Assembly: GCF_003143555.1 (NCBI RefSeq)
Contig: NZ_CP029347.1
Location: 620,001-684,000, forward strand
Direction: 5' to 3'
Length of the DNA stretch: 64,000 nt
DNA from: Saliniradius amylolyticus
Lineage (GTDB): Bacteria; Pseudomonadota; Gammaproteobacteria; Enterobacterales; Alteromonadaceae
Position 1 is the stretch's first letter; each line of letters starts with the position of its first letter. The notes under the pieces are model-generated. The model saw only the letters and a list, made by a program, of their open reading frames with translations. It ran no database searches and had not been told where the DNA came from. Positions 38,188 through 48,609 of the stretch are shown here, in pieces. Made by a program: the position numbers and the translations under genes.

Positions 38188-39102
38188 CTATTTGGGGAGC
38201 GGGATAAATGCCTGCTCGTCACCGGGAACTTTGGGGAAGCGACCGGCCTGCCAGTCAGCTTTGGCTTTTTCGATAAGCGCCTTATCACTGGCGACAAAGT
38301 TCCACTCCATATAACGCTTGCCGACAGGGGCACCGCCCACTACTGCCAGCATGGTATCGCGGTTGGCTGTCACTGTAATGCCGGACTCATCATCGAAGAC
38401 CGCCATGCTGTGCTCTTCCAGAGTGGTATCTCTCAGTGCCAGCTCGCCTTTCACCACGTACAGAGCTTTTTCTTTGGCCTCGGGCAACACCAGGCTCTGT
38501 CCGGCTTTCAGGCGGGCTTCAATGTATAAGGTCTCGGACAGCGTTTTCACCGGGGAGGTGACGCCGTACGCATTGCCCATCATGACTCGAACTGGAACGC
38601 CGTCCTGCTCAACCTCTGGGATCTCGGTCTTGTCATAGTGGAAAAACCCCGGCTCAGTTTGTTCCAGCTCAGTAGGCAGCGCCAACCAAAGTTGCAGGCC
38701 GTTGAGGTTGTGAGGGGCCGCTTTTACCTCTTCTCGCTGGCGTTCGGAATGCACAATGCCACGACCTGCTACCATCAAATTAATATCACCGGGTAGCACT
38801 CGGGCCTCTGTACCAAGCGAGTCACGGTGCAGCATCTCGCCTTCAAAGAGGTAGGTGACCGTTGCCAGGCCGATATGAGGGTGGGGCCGTACGTCGATGC
38901 CCTGGCCGGCCTCAAAATGAGCCGGGCCCATATGATCGAAGAACACCCAGGGACCGACACTGCGACATTCCTTGGTGGGCAGGGTACGGCGGACACAAAA
39001 GCCCCCAAGATCTTTGTCTTTGGGTTTGAGCACCAACTTTAACGCGCTGCAGCCACTGGCAATGGCGCAATCCTGAACCAGTTCGGATGCGAGGTTACTC
39101 AT
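38188..39102 (-). CDS. Pirin-family protein
   Basis: The 304-residue cupin protein shows the pirin pattern: VRRTLPTKECRSVGPWVFFDHMGP, RPHPHIGLATVTYLFEGE (metal-binding histidines), DSLGTEARVLPGDINLM, GRGIVHSE, and a C-terminal cupin with GAPVGKRYMEWNFVAS. Bacterial pirins include quercetinases and proteins of unknown role; the substrate is not predictable. AGGAG lies seven bases before the ATG. It is monocistronic. Confidence 0.9.
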   Translation of the reverse strand: MSNLASELVQDCAIASGCSALKLVLKPKDKDLGGFCVRRTLPTKECRSVGPWVFFDHMGPAHFEAGQGIDVRPHPHIGLATVTYLFEGEMLHRDSLGTEARVLPGDINLMVAGRGIVHSERQREEVKAAPHNLNGLQLWLALPTELEQTEPGFFHYDKTEIPEVEQDGVPVRVMMGNAYGVTSPVKTLSETLYIEARLKAGQSLVLPEAKEKALYVVKGELALRDTTLEEHSMAVFDDESGITVTANRDTMLAVVGGAPVGKRYMEWNFVASDKALIEKAKADWQAGRFPKVPGDEQAFIPLPK

Positions 39103-39255
39103 AATTAACTCCTGCTAAAAAGGGGCCAAGGCTCCCTAAGTGTTGCACGAAAATGAAGGACTTGCCTTAGTGTTCCTGACTCCAGTGAAATAACTGATAG
39201 TCAGGTTTTGATAGCCGGGGAGCCAGAAACTGGAAAGTGAGCCCGTGCTGGGTAT

Positions 39256-41040
39256 TCAGGATGTTGTGATAGGGCGACAGCCCTCGGCTTCATAGGTATA
39301 GGTGAGGTTGCGCCCGGCTTTTTTAGCACTGTACAGCGCCTCGTCCGCACAGCGCATCATGGCGTTGGCATCAAGCTCAATATTCTCGGAAAGAACCTCG
39401 GCAATGCCGCAGCTCAGAGTGTGGTGTATGGACTGCTGATGATATTGAGTCGGCTGCGATTCAAATTGTTGCCGGATGCGCTCAGCCACGTGGCGGGCTT
39501 GTTCCAGCGAGTCCAGGGCGAGCAGAACCGCAAATTCTTCACCGCCATAACGCACGGCCACATCAGACTCACGACAGTTCTGTTTGATCAGTCGGCTCAG
39601 GGTCTTCAGGACTTTGTCACCGGCATCGTGACCATAGGTGTCATTGATTTCTTTAAAATAGTCGAGATCGATCATCAGGATAAAGAGTTTGTGATCCAGG
39701 CTGGGGAATCGCGCCCGGTAATTTTCATACGCCACCTGTAACTGACGACGGTTACCCAGCTTGGTCAGTGGGTCCTGGTGCGCCAGTAACAGGGCTTTTT
39801 CCCGATCCTTTTTCATATTCACGACCCAACTGGTCATCGCGACCATGAGCAGTATAATCTCCGCGATGCTGGTCAGTTGCAGCCAAACCAGTGACGACAT
39901 TCCCCAGTCCAGGAGGGGGAAAGAGGCGGCCACCAGATTAATCAGAACCCCCAGGGAATAGGCCACCCAGGCAATAAAGAACCACATGGCATGGACATTA
40001 CCCTTTCGCCAGCTACGCCAGCCCGCTACGGGCAGAATCACAGCGACCAGGGCCAGACTAAGGAAGGATGCATGTAGCGCTGGCTCATACAGACCGAACA
40101 CAACACGGATAGCGATAAAGCCTGCGCATGCCCACTGAAAGAGCTGGACGACACGATTAAAAAGAGGGAACAAGCCCGGCAGGTCGAGAAAATGCCGACC
40201 AAACTGGCAAGCGGAGATACAAAATGCCAGAAACACAATGTGAAAGCCTTCGTTGTGCCAATAAGGCCAGTCAGGCCAGATATACTGATAGCCCAGACCA
40301 TTAAACATGAGCCAGAACAGAATCGACATAGCCATAAACAGGGAGTAGTAAATGGCGGCTGGCTGACGCAGGAAAACCGCCGCCACTGCTGACAAGATCA
40401 TGATGGTGGTCAAGGCTCCATAGTAGAGCCCGAACAGCAGACTTTCTTTAATGCGTTGTTGTTCGAATTGCCGCTGGTTATACAACGTAAAGTTGAGGCT
40501 TACCGAATCGGGTTTCTCATTGTAAGCCTTAAGGTAGACGGCGGTGCGGGCGCCCGCGGGTGTGGTGATGGGAGTTGCCAGCAGTCGGTCGTTTAATGGG
40601 CGCTGATGAAAGGCAACCCGGTCGGACAGAGTTTGCTGGTAAAGTGGGCCGTCATCGTGTGTGTAGAATACCTGCATGGTATCCAGATAACTGGTCTCGC
40701 TTCGAATTACCCAGCTAAGCGCATCATTGGAGTGGTTCGTTACGTTGAACCTCAGCCAGTGGGCTTGTGCGCCAATTCCCTGATTAATGTGCTTGTTGGT
40801 AAAGGGTTGCCATTGCTGCTGACGAACGACTTCAAGACCCATTTCGGGCGATGTTGTCAGGTACTCGGCGTGACCGGTTAACTCACTGCCATCGAGTGCG
40901 GAGACGTTTAAGTCGGACTGGGCCTGCGCAAAAGGAATGTAAAGCCACAAACTGACTAGCGCCGCGAATACGAACAGGAACCGGTTTGATTCTTGGCAGT
41001 GTTGAGTAATTAAAGCCCCTGTTTTCAAGATGGTGCTCAC
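39256..41040 (-). CDS. 7TM-DISM diguanylate cyclase
   Basis: The 594-residue protein starts at a GTG, has a signal-like segment ending AQAQ, a periplasmic 7TMR-DISMED2 domain (VTNHSNDALSWVIRSETSYLDTMQVFY), seven membrane helices (about 205-400), then a GGDEF domain. The active motif is RYGGEEFAVLL (GGEEF 499-503), preceded by DPLTKLGNRRQL and DLDYFKEINDTYGHDAGD. It should synthesise cyclic-di-GMP in response to an unknown, possibly carbohydrate-like, periplasmic ligand. It is the second cyclic-di-GMP enzyme in the window and has no visible operon partner. Confidence 0.92.
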   Translation of the reverse strand: MSTILKTGALITQHCQESNRFLFVFAALVSLWLYIPFAQAQSDLNVSALDGSELTGHAEYLTTSPEMGLEVVRQQQWQPFTNKHINQGIGAQAHWLRFNVTNHSNDALSWVIRSETSYLDTMQVFYTHDDGPLYQQTLSDRVAFHQRPLNDRLLATPITTPAGARTAVYLKAYNEKPDSVSLNFTLYNQRQFEQQRIKESLLFGLYYGALTTIMILSAVAAVFLRQPAAIYYSLFMAMSILFWLMFNGLGYQYIWPDWPYWHNEGFHIVFLAFCISACQFGRHFLDLPGLFPLFNRVVQLFQWACAGFIAIRVVFGLYEPALHASFLSLALVAVILPVAGWRSWRKGNVHAMWFFIAWVAYSLGVLINLVAASFPLLDWGMSSLVWLQLTSIAEIILLMVAMTSWVVNMKKDREKALLLAHQDPLTKLGNRRQLQVAYENYRARFPSLDHKLFILMIDLDYFKEINDTYGHDAGDKVLKTLSRLIKQNCRESDVAVRYGGEEFAVLLALDSLEQARHVAERIRQQFESQPTQYHQQSIHHTLSCGIAEVLSENIELDANAMMRCADEALYSAKKAGRNLTYTYEAEGCRPITTS

Positions 41041-41193
41041 CTGTCCGGGTTAGCGCCTGCAACTGCCCGAATGATTCAAGCGCATCGTCAATGTTTTGAA
41101 TGCTATAACCGAGTATATAAGTTGTCGGTCAATACTCAATGTATCGGACTCATGGGGCAATTCATTAGACTCTCCCGAAAGTAGGAGAGGTGA

Positions 41194-42054
41194 TCAACCA
41201 ATCACGCTCAGACGAGTCCGGATAAACTCCGCCAGCTTTTCACTGGCCTGAGGGTGCTTATGGCGCTGGACGATAAGCTCAATACCGACCTTCCCCAACT
41301 TAGGCAGGGTCTTGTGTTTGATCTCGGTGAGGCCCTCGGGCAGGGTGGAACGGGCCAGGACCGTCAGCCCCAAACCCGCCTTGAGTGCGGCAGTCAGACC
41401 GCTGATATCGGCATTGGTATAACCGATGCGAAAATCCACCCCGGCCCCGGTCAGACAATGCTCGGCCCGGCGGCGGTAAATGCAGCCCTGAGGGGCCACC
41501 GCCAGAGGCAGCGGAGAAGTATCCGGCACAGCGCCGTTTTGGCCGACCCACACCAACTCGTCCAATAAGACACTGTGCTCGGCGGCATCGGTCAGCTCCT
41601 GCTCGTCGCGCAGTGCCAGAATCACATCGAATTCCTGACGGCGCTCGGTTTGCAGTAAGTGTTTACTTAAGTCACAGGTCACCGCCAGAGTCACATCCGG
41701 GTAGGCACTGCTGAACTCGCCGATAATGTCGGGCAGCAGGCTGGTGGCAAATTCACTGGGCAGGCCTAAGCGCAGCTTACCCGACAGAGGCGAACGCTCA
41801 AACTGACGGAAGATGTCGTCATTCAGGCTTAGCAGCTTAACGGCATGGTGATAAAGCTTATGGCCGTCGCTGTTGAGTTGCTGACGCTGCCCCTGTTTGT
41901 GAAACAGCTTGCGGCCGAGCTGTTCTTCCAGACGTTTGATCTGCAAACTGATGGCGGGCTGGCTGCGGCCAAGATAATCCCCGGCCCGGGCATAACCGCC
42001 CATATCCACCACCGCTACAAAGGCGCGCAAATTATCCAGCGACAGTTGCTTCAC
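41194..42054 (-). CDS. LysR-family regulator divergent from gcvT
   Basis: The 286-residue regulator has the LysR N-terminal HTH (LDNLRAFVAVVDMGGYARAGDYLGRSQPAISLQIKRLEEQLG) followed by a periplasmic-binding-like effector domain (KLRLGLPSEFATSLLPDIIGEF). The start is a GTG with AAGG seven bases upstream. It diverges from gcvT across 148 bases, the usual layout for a LysR protein and its target. The effector domain does not look like GcvA in E. coli to me, so control of gcvTHP is a positional inference. Confidence 0.88.
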   Translation of the reverse strand: MKQLSLDNLRAFVAVVDMGGYARAGDYLGRSQPAISLQIKRLEEQLGRKLFHKQGQRQQLNSDGHKLYHHAVKLLSLNDDIFRQFERSPLSGKLRLGLPSEFATSLLPDIIGEFSSAYPDVTLAVTCDLSKHLLQTERRQEFDVILALRDEQELTDAAEHSVLLDELVWVGQNGAVPDTSPLPLAVAPQGCIYRRRAEHCLTGAGVDFRIGYTNADISGLTAALKAGLGLTVLARSTLPEGLTEIKHKTLPKLGKVGIELIVQRHKHPQASEKLAEFIRTRLSVIG

Positions 42055-42136
42055 GGAAAAGCCTTGTTAATCAGCGTTAATAATTGAATCTGGATAATAC
42101 ATAACAAAAGTTAATCATTCCATTTAGATTTCCAAT

Positions 42137-42165
42137 TTGTTGCGACCCCGGGCGACTTCTATAAT
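42137..42165 (+). promoter_or_regulatory. Sigma-70-type promoter of gcvT
   Basis: TTGTTG (42137-42142) and a perfect TATAAT (42160-42165) are separated by 17 bases. Transcription would start near 42172, leaving a leader of about 30 bases before gcvT, too short for a glycine riboswitch. Confidence 0.75.
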
Positions 42166-42202
42166 TCGGACAGTTTTTAAGCCCTACTTTAAGGACGCCA
42201 CA

Positions 42203-43285
42203 ATGACAGAAAAAACGGTGTTACACCCCAAACATATTGAAGCGGGTGCCAAGATGGTGGACTTCCATGGCTGGGAGATGCCCATTAACTACGGCTCGCA
42301 GATTGAAGAGCACAACGCGGTGCGTACCGACGCCGGTATGTTTGATGTGTCGCACATGACCATTGTGGATGTGAAAGGCAAACAGGCGCAGGATTATCTG
42401 CGTTACCTGCTGGCCAACGATGTGGCCAAGCTACAGGTGCCCGGCAAGGCGCTGTACAGCGGCATGCTCAACGAGCAGGGCGGGGTAGTGGATGACCTGA
42501 TCTGCTATTTCTTCGACAACGAAAACTACCGTCTGGTGGTGAATTCCGCCACCCGCGAGAAAGACATGAGCTGGCTGCTTGGCAAGGCCGAAGGCTTTGA
42601 GGTGGACATAACCGAGCGTGGCGATCTGGCCATGATCGCGGTGCAGGGCCCCAACGCGAAGCAAAAGGCCGAAGCCGTATTCAACGACGAGCAAAAAGCC
42701 GCGGTTGAGGGCATGAAACCGTTTTTCGGTAAGCAGTCGGGCGAGCTATTTATCGCCACCACGGGCTACACCGGCGAAGCGGGCTACGAAATCATCATGC
42801 CTGCCGCTCAGGCGGGCGACATCTGGCAAACCCTCCTGGATGCAGGCGTTCAGCCCTGTGGTCTGGGTGCGCGCGATACTCTGCGCCTGGAAGCGGGCAT
42901 GAACCTGTACGGCCAGGATATGGACGAGACCATCTCACCCCTGGCGGCCAATATGGGCTGGACCATTACCTGGGAACCCGAAGATCGCGACTTTGTTGGT
43001 CGTGACGCGGTGGAAGAATACAACCGCAACGGTAACGAAAAGCTGGTTGGCCTGGTGATGGAAGACAAGGGCGTGCTGCGCACCGGGTTGAAGGTCAAGG
43101 TAGACGGTGGCGAAGGGGTAATCACCTCTGGTACCTTCTCCCCCACGCTGGGCTACTCTATCGCTATGGCCCGTGTGCCTAAGCCTGTCGGCCAGGCCGC
43201 CGAAGTGGAAATGCGCAAAAAGTCGGTTACAGTAAAAGTGGTTAAGCCGGCCTTTGTCCGTAACGGCAAGAAAATCGAACATTAA
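42203..43285 (+). CDS. gcvT: Glycine cleavage system T protein
   Basis: The 360-residue aminomethyltransferase passes the methylene carbon of glycine to tetrahydrofolate and releases ammonia. It shows [71 protein letters not shown] and a C-terminal RTGLKV to [13 protein letters not shown] domain. The ATG at 42203 follows AAGGA and matches the family start. It heads gcvT-gcvH-gcvP; codon use in these three genes is biased toward C-ending codons, suggesting high expression. Confidence 0.96.
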   Translation: MTEKTVLHPKHIEAGAKMVDFHGWEMPINYGSQIEEHNAVRTDAGMFDVSHMTIVDVKGKQAQDYLRYLLANDVAKLQVPGKALYSGMLNEQGGVVDDLICYFFDNENYRLVVNSATREKDMSWLLGKAEGFEVDITERGDLAMIAVQGPNAKQKAEAVFNDEQKAAVEGMKPFFGKQSGELFIATTGYTGEAGYEIIMPAAQAGDIWQTLLDAGVQPCGLGARDTLRLEAGMNLYGQDMDETISPLAANMGWTITWEPEDRDFVGRDAVEEYNRNGNEKLVGLVMEDKGVLRTGLKVKVDGGEGVITSGTFSPTLGYSIAMARVPKPVGQAAEVEMRKKSVTVKVVKPAFVRNGKKIEH

Positions 43286-43309
43286 GAACAACGAATTTAA
43301 GGATTTATC

Positions 43310-43699
43310 ATGAGCAACATCCCGTCAGAATTGCGTTATGCCGCCTCCCACGAATGGGTACGCCCCGAGGGTGATGGCACCTACACTGTGGGCATCACCG
43401 AGCACGCTCAGGACCTGCTGGGCGACATGGTTTTTGTGGAGCTGCCGGACGAAGGCGATGCGGTCAGCGCTGGTGACGACGTAGCCGTGGCCGAATCGGT
43501 CAAGGCCGCTTCCGACATCTACGCGCCTATCACCGGTGAAGTGGTTGCCATCAACGAAGACCTGGAAGACTCGCCTGAGCTGGTGAACTCTGACCCTTAT
43601 GGCGACGGCTGGATGTTCCGCATAAAGGCGGAAGATGACGGTGAGTTCAACGATCTGATGGACGCCGAAGGCTACCAGAACAGCATCGACGAAGACTAA
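43310..43699 (+). CDS. gcvH: Glycine cleavage system H protein
   Basis: The 129-residue lipoyl carrier shuttles the aminomethyl group among P, T and L proteins. The lipoylation site is Lys65 in [18 protein letters not shown] and [19 protein letters not shown] are family hallmarks. AAGGA sits seven bases before the ATG, 24 bases after gcvT. The 98-base gap to gcvP contains a terminator-like structure. Confidence 0.97.
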   Translation: MSNIPSELRYAASHEWVRPEGDGTYTVGITEHAQDLLGDMVFVELPDEGDAVSAGDDVAVAESVKAASDIYAPITGEVVAINEDLEDSPELVNSDPYGDGWMFRIKAEDDGEFNDLMDAEGYQNSIDED

Positions 43700-43712
43700 G
43701 TCGGCGTCGTTT

Positions 43713-43777
43713 GAGGGCATGCCCTCAGCTTGCGTTTTTGACCATGCCCTGAGCCTGCGCCTCAGGGTTTGTTTTTT
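43713..43777 (+). promoter_or_regulatory. Possible attenuator between gcvH and gcvP
   Basis: A palindromic hairpin GAGGGCATGCCCTC (43713-43726) is followed by a terminator-like hairpin CCCTGAG/CTCAGGG (43747-43753 and 43761-43767, loop CCTGCGC) and a T-rich tail TTTGTTTTTT. GGGCATG of the first hairpin could instead pair with CATGCCC at 43743-43749, which would occupy the left arm of the terminator. The two arms come from an imperfect duplication of about 20 bases. Partial termination would lower gcvP relative to gcvTH. Confidence 0.6.
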
Positions 43778-43797
43778 CATTAAGAGAAGTAATTACT

Positions 43798-46686
43798 ATG
43801 TCTGAATCTACGCTCAGTTTGTCGCAACTGGAACAAAAGCAGGACTTTGTTCGCCGTCATGTAGGCCCTCAGGAGGCAGAAATCACCCAGATGCTGGAAA
43901 GCATTGGTGCCGAGTCTCTGGAGCAATTGATCGAGCAAACCGTTCCCGCCGGTATCCGTTTGCCCGAGCCGCTCAAACTCGGCGAGAGCCAGACAGAAAC
44001 CGAGGCGCTGGCAAACCTTAAAGCCATCGCCCAGAAAAACCAGATTTTCCGTGCCAACATCGGCATGGGCTATTCCGACACCATCACGCCCAATGTGATT
44101 TTGCGCAACGTGATGGAAAATCCCGGCTGGTATACGGCTTACACGCCCTATCAGCCTGAAATCGCCCAGGGCCGCTTGGAAGCGCTGCTGAACTTTCAGC
44201 AGATGACCATCGACCTCACCGGCCTGCCGCTGGCCTCAGCCTCCCTGCTGGACGAAGGCACCGCCGCGGCCGAAGCCATGGCGCTGGCCAAGCGGGTATC
44301 CAAGAACAAGAAATCCAACCTGTTCTTTATGGCCGACGATGTGCACCCGCAAACCATCGACGTGGTTAAAACCCGTGCCGAGATGTTCGGCTTTGAAATC
44401 AAAGTCGGCAAGGCCGACGAAGTGGCCGATCTGGACGTATTTGGCGCCTTGCTGCAATACCCCGGCACCACCGGCGAGGTCCGTGACCTGACATCGCTTA
44501 TCGAAGCCGTACAAAGCAAGAAAGGCATTGTGGCGGTGGCCGCCGACATTATGAGCCTGGTGATGCTGAAATCCCCCGGCGAAATGGGCGCCGACGTGGT
44601 TCTGGGTAATGCCCAGCGCTTTGGTGTGCCCATGGGCTATGGCGGTCCTCACGCGGCTTTCTTTGCCACCCGTGACAAGTTTAAGCGCTCACTGCCGGGC
44701 CGGATTATCGGTGTGTCTAAAGATACCCGCGGTCGCCCCGCGCTGCGTATGGCGCTGCAAACCCGTGAGCAGCACATTCGTCGTGAGAAGGCCAACTCCA
44801 ACATTTGTACCGCTCAGGTGCTGCTGGCCAATATGGCCTCTTTCTACGCCGTGTACCACGGCCCGGATGGCCTCAAAACCATCGCCAACCGCATCCACCG
44901 CATGACCAGCATTCTGGCGGCGGGCCTGAAAGACAAGGGCGTGGAACTGCTGCACAACAGCTTCTTCGATACACTGACCGTGAAAGTGGCCGACAAAGAC
45001 GCCACCATCAAAGCGGCACAGGCCAATCAGGTAAACCTGCGCGCCGATCTCGATGGTATGGTGGGCGTGAGCCTGGATGAAACCACCACACGCGCCGACC
45101 TGAATACTCTGTTTAACATCTTCTTAGGTGATGACCACGGGCTGGATATCGACGCGCTGGATGCCAAAGTGGCCGGTGAGTCAGTGGTGGCCGACGAGCT
45201 GCTGCGCACCTCTGAGATCCTGACTCATGAGGTATTTAACAAATACCATTCCGAGACCGAGATGCTGCGTTACATCAAGTCTCTGGAAGATAAAGACCTG
45301 GCGCTGAACCACTCCATGATCTCGCTGGGTTCGTGCACCATGAAGCTGAACGCCACCGCCGAGATGATCCCGGTGACCTGGCCCGAGTTTGGAAAGCTGC
45401 ATCCGTTTTGCCCGGTGGAGCAGGCTCAGGGCTACCATGAGATGATCAACGAACTGGCCGATATGCTGGTGGAGATCACCGGTTACGATAACCTGTCCAT
45501 GCAGCCCAACTCTGGCGCTCAGGGCGAGTACGCCGGTTTGATTGCCATTCAGCGCTACCACGAGAGCCGCGGCGAAGGCCATCGTAATATCTGCCTGATC
45601 CCAAGCTCCGCCCACGGCACGAACCCGGCCTCGGCACAGATGGCCAACCTGAAAGTGGTCGTCGTGGATTGCGACAAAGACGGCAACGTGGACTTGGCCG
45701 ACTTAAAAGCCAAGGCCGAAGAGATGGCTGAGAATCTGTCCTGCGCCATGGTGACCTACCCGTCCACTCACGGCGTTTACGAGCAGGGCATCAAGGAAAT
45801 CTGCGATATCGTGCACGAGCACGGCGGCCAGGTATATATGGATGGCGCCAACCTGAACGCTCAGGTAGGCCTGACCACGCCCGGCTTTATCGGCGGCGAT
45901 GTCTCGCACCTGAACCTGCACAAAACCTTCTGTATCCCGCACGGCGGCGGCGGTCCGGGCATGGGGCCCATTGGTGTGAAGTCGCACTTAGCGCCTTTCC
46001 TGCCAAATCACCCCGTGGTGACCGTACCGGGCACCGGCGAGAATAACGGCGCTGTTTCGGCCGCGCCCTGGGGCAGCGCCTCCATCCTGCCGATCAGCTA
46101 TATGTACATCAAGATGATGGGCGGGGAAGGCCTGAAGCGCGCCAGTGAAGCGGCGATTCTGAACGCCAACTATGTGGCCAATCGTTTATCCGGCCACTAT
46201 CCGGTGCTGTATCGCGGCCAGAATAACCGTGTGGCGCACGAGTGCATTATCGATCTGCGTCAGCTGAAAGACGCCTCCGGCGTGGCCGAAATCGACGTGG
46301 CCAAGCGCCTGAACGACTACGGCTTCCACTCGCCGACCATGAGTTTCCCAGTGGCGGGCACGCTGATGATCGAGCCCACCGAATCCGAGTCTAAGTTCGA
46401 GCTGGATCGCTTCTGCGAAGCCATGATCCACATTCGCGAAGAAATCGGCAAAGTCGAGCGCGGCGACTGGGACAGCGAAGACAACCCGCTGCACAACGCC
46501 CCGCATACCCTGGCGGACATTGTGGATGACAACTGGGAGCGTAGCTACAGCCGGGAGCTGGCCGCCTATCCGGTAGAAACGGTCAAACGCAACAAGTTCT
46601 GGCCCACGGTCAACCGCATCGACGATGTGTACGGTGACCGCAACCTGATGTGCTCCTGTCCGAGTATTGATACCTACAGGGACTAA
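43798..46686 (+). CDS. gcvP: Glycine dehydrogenase (decarboxylating), P protein
   Basis: The 962-residue pyridoxal-phosphate enzyme decarboxylates glycine and loads the aminomethyl group on GcvH. It is the fused homodimeric form (E. coli 957). The N-terminal half shows [13 protein letters not shown] and [18 protein letters not shown]. The C-terminal half has [43 protein letters not shown], and the PLP Lys709 in [20 protein letters not shown] clear terminator follows. The A/T-rich accessory island begins about 75 bases after the stop. Confidence 0.97.
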   Translation: MSESTLSLSQLEQKQDFVRRHVGPQEAEITQMLESIGAESLEQLIEQTVPAGIRLPEPLKLGESQTETEALANLKAIAQKNQIFRANIGMGYSDTITPNVILRNVMENPGWYTAYTPYQPEIAQGRLEALLNFQQMTIDLTGLPLASASLLDEGTAAAEAMALAKRVSKNKKSNLFFMADDVHPQTIDVVKTRAEMFGFEIKVGKADEVADLDVFGALLQYPGTTGEVRDLTSLIEAVQSKKGIVAVAADIMSLVMLKSPGEMGADVVLGNAQRFGVPMGYGGPHAAFFATRDKFKRSLPGRIIGVSKDTRGRPALRMALQTREQHIRREKANSNICTAQVLLANMASFYAVYHGPDGLKTIANRIHRMTSILAAGLKDKGVELLHNSFFDTLTVKVADKDATIKAAQANQVNLRADLDGMVGVSLDETTTRADLNTLFNIFLGDDHGLDIDALDAKVAGESVVADELLRTSEILTHEVFNKYHSETEMLRYIKSLEDKDLALNHSMISLGSCTMKLNATAEMIPVTWPEFGKLHPFCPVEQAQGYHEMINELADMLVEITGYDNLSMQPNSGAQGEYAGLIAIQRYHESRGEGHRNICLIPSSAHGTNPASAQMANLKVVVVDCDKDGNVDLADLKAKAEEMAENLSCAMVTYPSTHGVYEQGIKEICDIVHEHGGQVYMDGANLNAQVGLTTPGFIGGDVSHLNLHKTFCIPHGGGGPGMGPIGVKSHLAPFLPNHPVVTVPGTGENNGAVSAAPWGSASILPISYMYIKMMGGEGLKRASEAAILNANYVANRLSGHYPVLYRGQNNRVAHECIIDLRQLKDASGVAEIDVAKRLNDYGFHSPTMSFPVAGTLMIEPTESESKFELDRFCEAMIHIREEIGKVERGDWDSEDNPLHNAPHTLADIVDDNWERSYSRELAAYPVETVKRNKFWPTVNRIDDVYGDRNLMCSCPSIDTYRD

Positions 46687-46707
46687 GGGTGTTGTTAGAT
46701 AGTGATT

Positions 46708-46736
46708 AAAAAAAGCGAGCTACGGCTCGCTTTTTT
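46708..46736 (+). terminator. Rho-independent terminator of gcvP
   Basis: A 12-bp stem (AAAAAAGCGAGC with its complement) and a TACG tetraloop end in a T-run. It marks the boundary between the conserved gcv operon and the accessory island. Confidence 0.92.
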
Positions 46737-46760
46737 GTTTTTGGCGGGGTCTAATATTGA

Positions 46761-46775
46761 ATTTTGATCTGACCC
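46761..46775 (+). repeat. Left 15-bp inverted repeat flanking the KAP gene
   Basis: ATTTTGATCTGACCC here is the exact reverse complement of 48656-48670. The longer context also partly matches direct repeat A, read on the opposite strand. Confidence 0.8.
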
Positions 46776-46811
46776 TGTTTATTACTGACTCACTTCAGAG
46801 GAGTAACCTTT

Positions 46812-48560
46812 TTGACTTCCGGCAAAACCAAAATGAATGACATCTCTCAGCATATCAGCTACCTCTTGAGCGACTCATCATTTCCCCCTTTAGTGATGCT
46901 AGATGGTGATTGGGGGGAAGGGAAGACTTACTTTACTAAAAATACGTTAATTCCTGATCTAAATTCGGTTGGTGAAAGTTGTGTATTTTTTTCTCTTACC
47001 GGGTTAGCAAGTATAAATGACTTCAAGAATAGACTCCTATCTGCAAACTACATAAAAAAGCAAGTTGATGCCGAAGCCGGGAAGTCGATGTCGACAGTAC
47101 TTGCGTCACTCGCCTCGCAATTTGGTGGTGAGAGCGGAGGAGCGATCGCATCAATGCTTAGCGGTGCATCGGGACTAGTAAAAGAGGCCATGTTATCAAA
47201 GCTGAGCGATAAGATTATTATTATTGACGACCTTGATAGAGTGGAAGATCACAGTCTATGTGACCTGATTATAGGCGAATGTTTACAGCTGTCAGATGAT
47301 AGCAATCTCAAGTTTATATTTATTGTAAACGATAAAAAAGTTAGTGGTGAGTTAGCGTTAAAGGAGAAGGTTTTCTCTGGTTGCATTAAGCTTAATAAAA
47401 GCTTGCAAGAATCAGTTGAGATAAGTTTCTCAGGCTACCATTGGTTCGAAGACTACCGCGATAAGATAGTTAAAACGGTTGAGAAACATAACCTTAAAAA
47501 CCTGAGGATTTTGAAGCGTGCTTCTAAAAAGCTAAATGAAATATTCAGAGTGCTTGAATCAGATAAGTCATTAGATTTAGAGCGTTGCATGTCTCAAATG
47601 ATATTAGTGGCCACTCTGGTAATCTACTATCGCTACGAGAAGGGGTTTAGCGGACAGGATATATGGGAAAGGTCGGAGTACTCTAACTTGTTGGAGAGAA
47701 AAGGGAATGAGAAGTACGAGTACGACGAACTGGTTGAGGTAAGGTCTTTCTTGACAACGGATTTAATCAGTTATCTCGTCGGGGGGAGTAATTGGCAGCT
47801 TTCCATAAGTCATTTCGGTAGGTTACCTAAAAAAGGTTGTCCGATTGATGCCTTTATTTTCTCACCTCACTTCCACCATGATGACGAATCATTTGAGCAA
47901 TACGTAGATACTCTTCAGGCGTTTGTTTTTGAAGAGAATGATGTGCCATTTTCGAAGTGGTTTGAAGCTGCTTACTTTTATCATTTTCTACAGTCGAATC
48001 AATTTTTTACTAATGAACGGCCCATCCTTTCGGAAAACTTTGATGATTTGTATGGAAGAAAGGACTTTGATTACTCAGACTTAGATGGCCGCACAAATCG
48101 ACTGAAAATCGATCCAAAGGTTAGTTTTATCTTTGAAAAATATACAAAAGGTAGCGAGTCTTATAAGGAAAGGCGAGATAGCGAAAGTCAGATTGATACT
48201 TTTGAGCGAATGAGGAAGAGCTGGCAGGATGTTGATATTGAAATTTATAAAAGTCATCAAATGAGAGCGTTTTTTAATCAGTTCTCCGTTGAGCAACTTA
48301 TGGAGTGTATTGATGGATGGAAAACTAGCGATATATTGCTATTTAGCGATTTTATCAGCGAAAGGTATAAATCCATAAATATAGGAAAACACCTGTCAGA
48401 TGAGCTTCAGATAACAAGGGAGTTACTTGTCAAAGTTCAAGCTCGCTTTGAAGAAGAGCCTGCGGGAAGAAAAAAAGGTGCTCTCGGGTTTTTGAGATAT
48501 AATCTTTCGTCAGCGGTAAAAGCGCTTTCTCTTGATGATGAAGGAAAATTGGAGCAGTGA
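46812..48560 (+). CDS. KAP-type P-loop NTPase, accessory
   Basis: The 582-residue protein has a Walker A motif GDWGEGKT (about 32-39), Walker B IIIIDDLDR (135-143) with the following acidic residues, and a sensor-like FIFIVNDKKV (about 168-177), the order found in KAP NTPases. The insert between Walker A and B (about 85-130) is Gly/Ser-rich but not clearly a membrane helix, unlike many KAP proteins. The long C-terminal part is not recognised. The TTG start at 46812 has GAGGAG eight bases upstream; an ATG at 46833 is an alternative. The gene is much richer in A/T than its neighbours and is bracketed by inverted repeats, so it is probably horizontally acquired. Some KAP proteins (PifA of plasmid F) exclude phages; defence is a hypothesis here. 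Confidence 0.8.
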   Translation: MTSGKTKMNDISQHISYLLSDSSFPPLVMLDGDWGEGKTYFTKNTLIPDLNSVGESCVFFSLTGLASINDFKNRLLSANYIKKQVDAEAGKSMSTVLASLASQFGGESGGAIASMLSGASGLVKEAMLSKLSDKIIIIDDLDRVEDHSLCDLIIGECLQLSDDSNLKFIFIVNDKKVSGELALKEKVFSGCIKLNKSLQESVEISFSGYHWFEDYRDKIVKTVEKHNLKNLRILKRASKKLNEIFRVLESDKSLDLERCMSQMILVATLVIYYRYEKGFSGQDIWERSEYSNLLERKGNEKYEYDELVEVRSFLTTDLISYLVGGSNWQLSISHFGRLPKKGCPIDAFIFSPHFHHDDESFEQYVDTLQAFVFEENDVPFSKWFEAAYFYHFLQSNQFFTNERPILSENFDDLYGRKDFDYSDLDGRTNRLKIDPKVSFIFEKYTKGSESYKERRDSESQIDTFERMRKSWQDVDIEIYKSHQMRAFFNQFSVEQLMECIDGWKTSDILLFSDFISERYKSINIGKHLSDELQITRELLVKVQARFEEEPAGRKKGALGFLRYNLSSAVKALSLDDEGKLEQ

Positions 48561-48609
48561 TAATGTCTGCTAAATACTATAAACGACTTATTTACAGTAA
48601 GGGTAGTAA

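Noticed and set aside
42055-42202. Glycine riboswitch before gcvT
   Set aside because: The leader from the best promoter is too short and lacks the expected paired segments.
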